From: Candidatus Competibacteraceae bacterium
GTDB lineage: Bacteria > Pseudomonadota > Gammaproteobacteria > Competibacterales > Competibacteraceae
Assembly (NCBI GenBank): GCA_012032855.1
Contig: JAAUQA010000218.1
Location: 1 to 6,126 of the forward strand
Direction: 5' to 3'
DNA length: 6,126 nt
The translations under genes were made by a program, and so were the position numbers. Numbering within the stretch: the stretch's first letter is position 1; each line of letters starts with the position of its first letter. Of the stretch, positions 1-5,759 are shown one piece after another. The notes beneath the pieces were generated by a model, which did not search any database, was not told the DNA's origin, and saw nothing but the letters and a program-made list of their open reading frames with translations.

Positions 1-1
1 T

Positions 2-595
2 CTTTCACCGAGTGAAGCGTTACGCGGCAAAATTATCATGATTAACGCCGCGCGTGATGTGGTCGGGATAGCGCTTAAGGCGCTTGGTTACTCGGTTAAC
101 AGCACGGATCCGAAACAATTGAAAGCCGCCGAAGCGTTACTGTTGGCGCAAAAGCCCTATGTCAAAAGCTATTCGTATATTTCCCTCAGTGCCCAATCGG
201 AACTGGTCGATGGGGGCGCCTGGGCTGCGATGATTTACAACGGTGACGCGATAACCTTACAAGCCTTAAATCCCAATATTGTTTATGCCGTGCCGGAAGA
301 GGGAAGCGAGTTGTGGGTCGATTATTTGGTGGTGCTGGCAGCTTCACCACGCCAAGCGTTGGCTAAGACCTTCATTAATTTCCTCAACGAGCCGGAAAAT
401 GCCGCCCGCATCGCCCGCTTCGTGAATTATGCGACGCCGAATAAGACTGCAGAGCAATGGCTGTCTGCGGAGTTTTTGCAAGATACGCGCATTTATCCGA
501 GCGCGGAAATTCTGAAGCAATCCGAGTTTTATGCCGAATTGCCACCGCGGATGGCCAAGAAAATCAACAGTATCTTCTCACGGCTTCTGCAATAG
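2..595 (+). CDS. PotD/NspS-like periplasmic polyamine-type binding protein, 3' part
   Basis: This is the C-terminal 197 codons of a periplasmic solute-binding protein; the reading frame is open back to the window edge, so the start and signal peptide lie outside. The sequence follows the second half of PotD/PotF: a MINAARD segment (PotD DDARE region), LGYSVNSTDP, a hinge-side MIYNGDA motif, ELWVDYL (PotD FWMDSL) and FINFLNEPENAARIA followed by NYATPN. In PotD the Trp and Asp of FWMDS and the Tyr before PTPN contact the polyamine; all three are kept here, while the first Asp of DDARE is Ala. Well over half of its residues match the paralogue that starts 47 bases downstream, so the two are a tandem duplication. 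It probably binds a polyamine or similar cation in the periplasm and works with the downstream Cache-GGDEF-EAL protein; a transport role cannot be excluded because the upstream side is missing. Family is sure, ligand is not. Confidence 0.9.
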   Translation, partial: LSPSEALRGKIIMINAARDVVGIALKALGYSVNSTDPKQLKAAEALLLAQKPYVKSYSYISLSAQSELVDGGAWAAMIYNGDAITLQALNPNIVYAVPEEGSELWVDYLVVLAASPRQALAKTFINFLNEPENAARIARFVNYATPNKTAEQWLSAEFLQDTRIYPSAEILKQSEFYAELPPRMAKKINSIFSRLLQ

Positions 596-619
596 CGTTG
601 CTGTCGATAACCTTTCAAG

Positions 620-632
620 CCTCCGGTGGAGG
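620..632 (+). promoter_or_regulatory. Hairpin covering the ribosome binding site of the second binding-protein gene
   Basis: CCTCC (620-624), loop GGT (625-627) and GGAGG (628-632) form a perfect 5-bp GC-rich stem. The right arm is the Shine-Dalgarno sequence of the gene starting at 643 (10 bases between GGAGG and ATG), so the left arm acts as a built-in anti-Shine-Dalgarno. It could reduce initiation unless ribosomes finishing the upstream gene (stop at 593-595) open it. The pairing is visible; the regulatory effect is inference. Confidence 0.45.
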
Positions 633-642
633 GGAAATCTTT

Positions 643-1722
643 ATGCGTTCTATCCATTTGCCTTATTTCATTGCCTTGTTCATGACCATGTTCGCCTGGT
701 GGACCTCGTATGCCACAGCAACGGAACGGTTGGATACGGAATCACGCCAGGAATTGCTGCTGCTGAACTGGTCTGATTACATTGATCCGGCGGTCGCCCG
801 GGCATTCGAAAAGCAATTCAATGCCCAGGTGAAAGAAATTTATTACGAAAGCGACGACGACCGCGACGCTATGCTGGCGGAAACCGACGGTCGTGGTTAT
901 GACTTAGTGCTGGTGAACCAGGGGCGATTAATTGATTATGTCCGACGGGGTTGGCTGGCTCGTTTGGATGAGCAGAAGATTCCGAATCTTCGTCATATCA
1001 ATCCGCGTTGGTTGAACTTTCGAGCTGAACTGGCTGGTTACGGCGTACCTTATTTTTGGGGGACTACAGGTATCGCGTATCGGGCGGATCTGGTACCTGA
1101 GCCAATCACGCGCTGGCTACAGCTTTTCCGGCCTAACGAAAAATTGCGCAACAAAATCATGATGATAAATACTGCCAGGGATACAATCGGCATGGCGCTA
1201 AAGACACTCGGCTATTCAGCTAACAGTACCGATCTATTGCAACTTAGCGCAGCTGAGAAACTGTTGCTACAGCAAAAACCTTATGTCAGTGCTTACACCT
1301 ATCCTTCAGTGGACGAGAAGTCTGAATTAGTCTCGGGGAAAATATGGGCTACCATGATTTACAATGGTGATGCGTTGGCAATAAAGGAGCATCATGAGCA
1401 TATCGTCTATACGTTGCCGGAGGAAGGCGGCGGGATATGGGTCGATTACTTAAGCGTGATGCAATCCTCCAATCACAAGGCATTGGCTATGGACTTCATC
1501 AATTTCCTCAATGAACCGGAAAACGCAGCACGCATCGCCCGCTTCGTGTACTTTGCCACGCCCAACCAAGCGGCTGAGAAGCTGCTACCTGCAGAATTTC
1601 TAGCAGATCCAATTATTTACCCCGATGCGGTTGCGCTACAAAAATCAGAGTTTTTGGCTGACTTGCCGCCCCGCGTCACAAGGCGTCACAACGGCATTTT
1701 CGCGCAACTTCTGCAGCATTAA
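643..1722 (+). CDS. PotD/NspS-like periplasmic polyamine-type binding protein (complete)
   Basis: A 359-residue member of the spermidine/putrescine-binding family, close in length to E. coli PotD (about 348). The ATG at 643 is chosen over an open frame reaching back to 457 because it follows GGAGGGG and starts a signal peptide (hydrophobic core about 8-20, then YATA, with cleavage likely after Ala26). Hallmarks are NWSDYIDP at 42-49 (PotD NWTEYVPP), VPYFWGTTGI, TARD at 177-180, MIYNGD with Tyr240, IWVDY with Trp266 and Asp268, and a C-terminal YFATPN. By comparison with PotD contacts recalled from the family, Trp43, Tyr46, Asp180 (Glu in PotD), Trp266 and Asp268 are kept. Thr177 replaces an Asp, Tyr240 a Trp and Phe304 a Tyr. 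It is the middle gene of the operon; its stop overlaps the ribosome binding site of the GGDEF-EAL gene. Likely role: periplasmic ligand sensor for that enzyme, as NspS is for MbaA. The ligand is unknown. Confidence 0.93.
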   Translation: MRSIHLPYFIALFMTMFAWWTSYATATERLDTESRQELLLLNWSDYIDPAVARAFEKQFNAQVKEIYYESDDDRDAMLAETDGRGYDLVLVNQGRLIDYVRRGWLARLDEQKIPNLRHINPRWLNFRAELAGYGVPYFWGTTGIAYRADLVPEPITRWLQLFRPNEKLRNKIMMINTARDTIGMALKTLGYSANSTDLLQLSAAEKLLLQQKPYVSAYTYPSVDEKSELVSGKIWATMIYNGDALAIKEHHEHIVYTLPEEGGGIWVDYLSVMQSSNHKALAMDFINFLNEPENAARIARFVYFATPNQAAEKLLPAEFLADPIIYPDAVALQKSEFLADLPPRVTRRHNGIFAQLLQH

Positions 1723-1731
1723 GGACATCGT

Positions 1732-4230
1732 ATGAAGTTGCAAACCAAGCTCTTGATCATGGTGATACCGCTGATTGTATTGCCGTTGATTACGCTTGGG
1801 TTGCTAGGCCATGCCAGGCTGCAAGAGATGTCCAGCGAACGGATTCTTCGTGAGGCCGACATTTTAGTTGAAGAACTCAGCGAGAGTGTGACGCTATTAT
1901 TGCAAACGGCGCAGGCGAATCTGGCACTGTTTTCCGGGTCTTCGCTGTTACAGAAATACCTGTTGACTGCAGATGAGGCGCAACGCTATACACTGCTGCA
2001 GCCTTCTCTGCTGAGTTTATTTAGAAGCTATCAGGACGCTTATCCCGAATACTACGAGATTCGCATCATTCTGCCTGACGGTTACGAAGACACCCGCCTT
2101 ACCCAAGAGCGGATTCCCAATCACACTGAAGAAGAGCAGGATTCCGCCGAATTCCAGCAACTGCAGCAATCCGGGGCTGACGGCATTCTGACTTTCCTTC
2201 ACAACCCCGATACTCAACAGCCCGCGCTCTATGTCGGCAAGCCGCTCAAGTTGCGCGATCCATCAGTCGACCCCCTTGTAGCCGAACCTATCTTGCGGGG
2301 CTATCTTGTCGTCACCATCGATCCCGCCTTTATCGCCCAAGAGGTAGCCGAGCGCACGGTGGGGCTGAGTGGTTTTCTCGTCTTCAGCGACGCCAAAGGG
2401 CAAGTACTGTTTCATCGCGATGCGGCCCTCATCGGTGAGCAAATTCCACCCGAGCTGTTTGAAAACCTGCTAAGCGCAGTCGAACGCGAAGAAGTGCTCA
2501 AGGCTGAATTAGATGGAGAAACGGTCCTTTTGGTGGGGAAACCGATTGAGGAGAAATTCTTCTTGATAGCGGTTGTTCCGGAACAAGATCTCTTTGCGGC
2601 TAGTCGCGCAATGAGCCGGTTAGTCGGCTATGTCACCGTGGTCGCCATCCTGGTGACGTTAAGCCTGGTCATTCTGCTGCTCAAGCGTTTATTGATCAGC
2701 CGCATCATGAAATTGGCGCAGGCCGCCAAGGAGATTGGGCGTGGCAATCTCACAGTACCCGTTGATACCAGCTGGCAGGACGAGATCGGTGATCTGGCGC
2801 GATCATTTAAAGAAATGGCCGGCAATGTGCGAACGTCTCAACAACACATTGAACGGCTGGCTTTTTACGATAGTTTGACCGGCTTACCCAATCGGCTGTT
2901 GTTCAAGCAACAACTGGATTACGCTATCGCTCATGCCAAGCGCCACAACAAACCCTTGGCCCTGTTATTTCTTGATTTTGATAATTTCAAGTGGATCAAC
3001 GACACACTCAGTCATGAAGTCGGTGATACCTTCCTGCGGGAAATGGCTGAACGGATTGCCGGTGCCTGCGCAAAGAAGATATGGTGGTTAGAGGGGCTAC
3101 ACATGGAGAAGATAACATCGTCGCGCGCTTGGGTGGGGATGAGTTTCTTATATTAGTGCGGGATTTACACAACGCCCATGACGCTGGAGCGGTGGCGCAG
3201 CGGATTCTAAATGCTCTGACCCAACCACTGAGACTAGCCGATTACGAGCATCAATGTATCTGCCAGCATCGGTATTACATTGTGGCCGGACGACGGCGAC
3301 AACGCTGAAGAGTTAATCAAAACCGCCGATATCGCCATGTACGAAGCCAAACGCCGGGGTAAAGGGAGATACCAATACTATTCCAGCACAATGGAGGATG
3401 CCGCGGCGCGACGACTGGCCTTGGAAACCCGTCTGCGGTGTGCGCTCGATACCGGGCAATTGCTGCTCTACTATCAGCCTAAAGTGGAAGTGGCTAGCGG
3501 CCGGATTATCGGTTTCGAAGCCCTGTTACGCTGGCATGATCCCGTATTCGGCGTGATTACTCCCGACGAGTTTATTCCGTTGGCCGAGGAAACCGGCTTG
3601 ATCATCCCAATAACAGCCTGGGTGCTAGGCGAGGCTTGCCGACAAACGAAACAGTGGCAGGAGACCGGACTTGGCGACTTATCCGTGTCGATCAATGTCT
3701 CCGGCATTGATGTTGATCGCTCCAATTTGAGCGCGATTGTTGCGAAAACCCTCGCGGAGACCGGACTTAGTGCCGAAAGCTTAGTATTGGAACTGACCGA
3801 AACTTGTGTCATGACTGCCCAAGATAAAGTCGCTCCCACACTCGCCGGCTTGAATGCACGAGGTGTGAGAATAGCCTTGGATGATTTCGGCACGGGCTAT
3901 TCTTCGCTCAATCGCTTGAAGCAATTACCCATTGATGAGCTGAAAATCGATCAAAGCTTTCTTGCGAATCTGCCCACCTCGCAAGATGATGCCGCCATCG
4001 TCTCAATGATTACGGCTATCGCGCAGACGCTGCACTTGAAAGTGACAGCTGAGGGTGTGGAGACTCAGGAGATGTTCAAATTCATTAAAGCGGCCAGATG
4101 CGATTACGCCCAAGGATTTCTATTCAGCAGTCCTGTTCCGGCCGAGTCTATTCCTCGTCTGTTGAAATCTTTTGAGGGCGTTTCTGGGTTACCGGATGCT
4201 AAAGCGTCTGGTAAGTCCGCGGCCAGCTGA
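1732..4230 (+). pseudogene. Cache-HAMP-GGDEF-EAL cyclic di-GMP enzyme (MbaA-like), interrupted by two frameshifts
   Basis: AAGGA (1721-1725) sits 6 bases before the ATG and overlaps the upstream stop. Residues 7-27 form a membrane segment, 28-296 a periplasmic sensor resembling a double Cache domain (YYEIRIILPDG; GLSGFLVFSDAKG), 297-320 a second membrane segment, then HAMP (about 318-370) and GGDEF from DSLTGLPNR (381). The frame slips after Gly codon 3061-3063: one T seems lost from GGT-TGC, and CLRKEDMV continues in another frame. This carries RLGGDEF (3132-3146; residues 468-472 when repaired) until one surplus base at 3252-3255 returns it to the first frame at VSASIGIT. Repaired length is 832 residues. 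The EAL domain is intact: YYQPK, EAL 596-598, INVSG, ELTET, DDFGTGYSS (Asp717, Asp718), Lys738 and AEGVET (Glu774, Glu777), so phosphodiesterase chemistry looks possible. There is no RxxD inhibitory site before GGDEF. As written, translation stops at 3156 after 474 residues, losing the GGDEF motif and all of EAL. Sequencing error is a real alternative to a true pseudogene. Confidence 0.88.
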
Positions 4231-4284
4231 TCTTAACCGCGGTTTACTTCGCAGAAGACGGCGTGCTGAATCCGGTAAGCTTCG
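4231..4284. other. Gap between convergent stops, no clear terminator
   Basis: Only 54 bases separate the stop of the GGDEF-EAL gene from the stop of draG. The AACCGCGGTT palindrome at 4235-4244 has no room for a loop and no T-run follows it; CTTC-GCA-GAAG at 4248-4258 is a 4-bp stem, also without a T-run. No rho-independent terminator can be supported for either gene. Confidence 0.5.
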
Positions 4285-5179
4285 CTAGCCCCGGTGGGCC
4301 ATGTCGAGCAAGGCCAAAGCCTGTTGTTGACAGTGTTGACGTACCCGATCATCTAAAGCGCGTACCCAAGTCTGCGGTATTGCCGCCTCGCCGTAGAGTG
4401 CTCCGGCGATCATCCCGGCAATCGCCCCGGTCGTATCGGCGTCGCCGCCCCGGTTGACCACATCGACTAAACAGTCTCGAAAATTATCGGTATCGAACAG
4501 CGCTTGCAGCACTGCTTGTAATGTTTCCACAATGTAAGCGCTGGGATTTTCCCGACGGCGGCGGCGAAAACCGAATTCCGGAAATGCGCTGAGCAGCATA
4601 CGCACCGGTCCGTTCAGCAGCGCGGGAACATCCGCCCCTTGCAGAGCGGCTTGAACCATCAACACCACGCACTCGGTAGCGGCGTCTGACAGCGGATTAT
4701 GGTGTGTCACATGGGCTTGTGCACGACACGCGTCCCGCACGACATCAGGGTGTTGCCCGAGGGTAGCTAATGCTACCGGCAATACCCGCATACACGCCCC
4801 ATTGCCGGCGTCATGGGGACTTTCCGGCATCCAGGGTTGCCCCGTGATACGAAAGTGCAAGATGCCACGGCGTACCGTATTACCGATATCCACCGGTTTC
4901 TGCCGCATCCAGGCGTCGAATGCGTGCGCGGCAGCAGTGGCATCCACCCGACCTTTCATCAGGATAGCCTCGCCCAAGGCCAGGGCCATCGTTGTATCGT
5001 CGGTCACGTGACCGGGCGGTAACTTTAACCAGCCGCCGCCGCGAATTTGATCATGCACGCCATACTGAGCCCGAATCTCTCGTGGGAGCATAAACTCGAC
5101 AGTCGCTCCCAGCGCATCGCCGACGGCTAAACCTAAAATAGGCACCGATGGCGCGCGCAGGAACTATCTCGTTTAACAT
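4285..5179 (-). CDS. draG: ADP-ribosyl-[dinitrogenase reductase] glycohydrolase, frameshifted near the N-terminus
   Basis: DraG removes ADP-ribose from an Arg of nitrogenase Fe protein and so reactivates it; it is a cytosolic binuclear Mn enzyme. The match to Rhodospirillum rubrum DraG runs along the whole protein: LGLAVGDALGATVEF, GGGWL.L.PG, VTDDT (59-62 after repair), PVDIGNT, HDAGNG (Asp123), THHNPLSDAA, SAYIVETLQ.VL and NRGGDADTTGAIAGM. These hold the metal-binding Thr-Asp-Asp and Asp-x-Asp-Thr residues. An uninterrupted frame begins only at GTG 5145, with no ribosome binding site, and lacks the usual start. Upstream, ATG 5179 preceded by AAGG (5190-5187) encodes MLNEIVPARAIGAY in another frame. 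Removing one base from the A4 run at 5135-5138 (T4 in the mRNA) joins it to LGLAVGD, giving 297 residues against about 294 in R. rubrum. No draT is visible in the window. If the extra base is real, the protein would lose its N-terminal strand and is probably inactive or poorly made. Confidence 0.92.
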
Positions 5180-5211
5180 GTCTTAGCCTTGTCAAGCTGA
5201 TTGATGGATTA

Positions 5212-5251
5212 ATACAAAACGCTTCGATTAGGCGTGTTCAGCATTTTGTAT
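5212..5251 (-). repeat. 11-bp inverted repeat upstream of draG
   Basis: ATACAAAACGC (5212-5222) and GCATTTTGTAT (5241-5251) are inverted copies with one mismatch, separated by 18 bases. On the minus-strand transcript the mismatch becomes a G-U pair, so the whole 11-bp stem can form. It begins about 33 bases upstream of the draG ATG and its distal arm overlaps the sigma-54-like element, so it may be an operator or a leader hairpin. Confidence 0.4.
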
Positions 5252-5255
5252 GCCA
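5240..5255 (-). promoter_or_regulatory. Possible sigma-54 (-24/-12) promoter for draG
   Basis: Read on the minus strand, TGGCATACAAAATGCT matches the sigma-54 pattern TGGCAC-N5-TTGCT at the key positions: GG and GC are separated by exactly 10 bases, with T for C at the end of the -24 block and A for T at the start of the -12 block. Transcription would start near 5230, leaving a leader of about 50 bases before the ATG at 5179. No TGT-N10-ACA NifA site and no convincing NtrC site is seen just upstream, so this call rests on the core element alone. Confidence 0.35.
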
Positions 5256-5386
5256 TCTTACCTGTGTCAGGCAGTGTAACTGTTGTCCCAGTGGCGATTC
5301 AGCGGGTGTTTTTATTGAATAGAACAAGGATGCGAAAATAGTAAAATCAGGGTTAAGTTATCACTAAATATTATTATACAAGACCT

Positions 5387-5414
5387 GACCCCATCTGTAT
5401 GACCCCATCTGTAT
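5387..5414. repeat. Perfect 14-bp tandem direct repeat, two copies
   Basis: GACCCCATCTGTAT occurs at 5387-5400 and again, with no gap, at 5401-5414. It is preceded by AAGACCT and followed by TTGTTTC. It lies in noncoding DNA about 60 bases upstream of the antitoxin -35 box. It may be a replication-slippage duplication or a fragment of a dispersed element; no function is evident. Confidence 0.8.
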
Positions 5415-5474
5415 TTGTTTCTTTCACGCTTTTTTCCTGCTTGATAAGATTGAGCGCAAGGTAACTTGTGTACC

Positions 5475-5503
5475 TAGACCTTGTGTTCGAGCCAAGCTAT
5501 ACT
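5475..5503 (+). promoter_or_regulatory. Sigma-70-type promoter of the antitoxin-toxin pair
   Basis: TAGACC (5475-5480, four of six to TTGACA) and TATACT (5498-5503, five of six to TATAAT) are 17 bases apart, the optimal spacing. Transcription would start near 5510, within the left arm of the inverted repeat described next, as expected for an autoregulated toxin-antitoxin promoter. Confidence 0.5.
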
Positions 5504-5505
5504 TT

Positions 5506-5534
5506 TGATAACAAATCTGAAGCAACTGTTATCA
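5506..5534. promoter_or_regulatory. Inverted-repeat operator candidate before the antitoxin gene
   Basis: TGATAACA (5506-5513) and TGTTATCA (5527-5534) are perfect inverted copies with a 13-base spacer. They begin 3 bases after the -10 box and run into the start codon. Ribbon-helix-helix antitoxins bind such dyads over their own promoter, alone or with toxin, to repress transcription. The repeat is certain; its being the operator is inference from position and protein family. Confidence 0.55.
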
Positions 5535-5686
5535 TGATGATTCGTACACAGGTCAGCCTTACTGAAGAAGAATACGAGGCAGCGAAGAAAGAAGCCCAAC
5601 AGCTTGGGATCTCGTTGGCGGAGTTGCTGCGCAGGTCTCTGCGTTCCATCATGCCGGTTGATAATAGCAAGCCTTGGATGCAATAA
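5534..5686 (+). CDS. Ribbon-helix-helix (CopG/VapB-like) antitoxin, cut short by a nonsense codon
   Basis: The 50-residue product has a classic ribbon-helix-helix fold: strand MIRTQVSL, helix TEEEYEAAKKEAQQLG, turn, and helix SLAELLRRSLRSI. Such proteins dimerise, bind the operator with the strand pair, and neutralise the partner toxin through a flexible C-terminal tail. ATG 5534 is taken as start (weak GAAG at 5519-5522); ATG 5537 is equally possible and gives the family-typical MIRTQ. The TAA at 5684-5686 follows KPWMQ, and the same frame continues with AGLVVSGDPESSRHVDEIAYGER, which looks like the missing toxin-binding tail, so the TAA probably replaced a Tyr codon (TAT or TAC). Repaired, the protein would have 74 residues and end at a TGA overlapping the toxin start. 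The truncated form may still bind DNA but should not neutralise the toxin. Confidence 0.8.
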   Translation: MMIRTQVSLTEEEYEAAKKEAQQLGISLAELLRRSLRSIMPVDNSKPWMQ

Positions 5687-5759
5687 GCCGGTTTAGTAGT
5701 ATCTGGAGATCCGGAATCGAGTCGGCATGTGGATGAGATTGCCTATGGCGAAAGATTGA
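5687..5759 (+). pseudogene. Stranded C-terminal tail of the antitoxin gene
   Basis: In frame with the antitoxin but after its TAA, this encodes AGLVVSGDPESSRHVDEIAYGER, of the kind found at the toxin-facing end of these antitoxins. Its natural TGA reappears when one of the two Ts at 5756/5757 is dropped; as written, the frame runs on through LTPMLIPPRR to a later stop. There is no start codon or ribosome binding site suggesting separate translation. Confidence 0.65.

Larger units (their letters stand above)
5180..5533. other. Noncoding stretch between divergent draG and antitoxin genes
   Basis: This 354-base stretch is more AT-rich than its neighbours and has no family-like open frame. Its right part starts a GTG frame at 5468, which is only an upstream extension of the antitoxin frame. 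It contains, in order, the draG ribosome binding site, a dyad at 5212-5251 overlapping a sigma-54-like element, a 14-bp tandem repeat at 5387-5414, and the antitoxin promoter and operator. The part from about 5290 to 5386 shows nothing I can name. Confidence 0.6.

Noticed and set aside
457..642. Longer N-terminus for the second binding protein, from ATG 457
   Set aside because: It would overlap the coding end of the upstream gene and put the signal peptide internally; ATG 643 has a strong GGAGGGG site and a clean signal sequence.
3056..3075. Programmed ribosomal frameshift in the GGDEF gene
   Set aside because: The shift point (GGT-GCC-TGC) is not a slippery heptamer, and a second opposite shift would be needed 190 bases later.
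3474..3893. Minus-strand 139-codon open frame inside the EAL region
   Set aside because: It lies opposite strongly conserved EAL motifs and its translation resembles no family I know.
3280..4230. A stand-alone EAL gene starting at TTG 3280
   Set aside because: No ribosome binding site precedes it, and the residues just before (VSASIGIT) are standard GGDEF-domain sequence in the same frame, so it is the tail of the long gene.
4802..5022. Two plus-strand open frames of 69 codons each opposite draG
   Set aside because: Both are antisense to conserved DraG motifs and show no domain features; the same holds for the frames at 4263-4457 and 4484-4672.
5130..5145. Programmed frameshift at the T4 run of draG mRNA
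   Set aside because: A +1 shift would be required, with no stop or rare-codon context at the site; a simple one-base insertion is the plainer reading.
5185..5200. TTGACA on the minus strand just before draG as a -35 box
   Set aside because: It ends about 9 bases before the ATG, so its -10 would lie inside the gene; it overlaps the ribosome binding site region instead.
5405..5440. T6 run at 5430-5435 as a terminator
   Set aside because: No stem precedes it on the plus strand and no gene ends nearby.
5474..5683. Minus-strand 69-codon frame opposite the antitoxin
   Set aside because: It covers the antitoxin promoter and ribbon-helix-helix domain in reverse and has no recognisable features.
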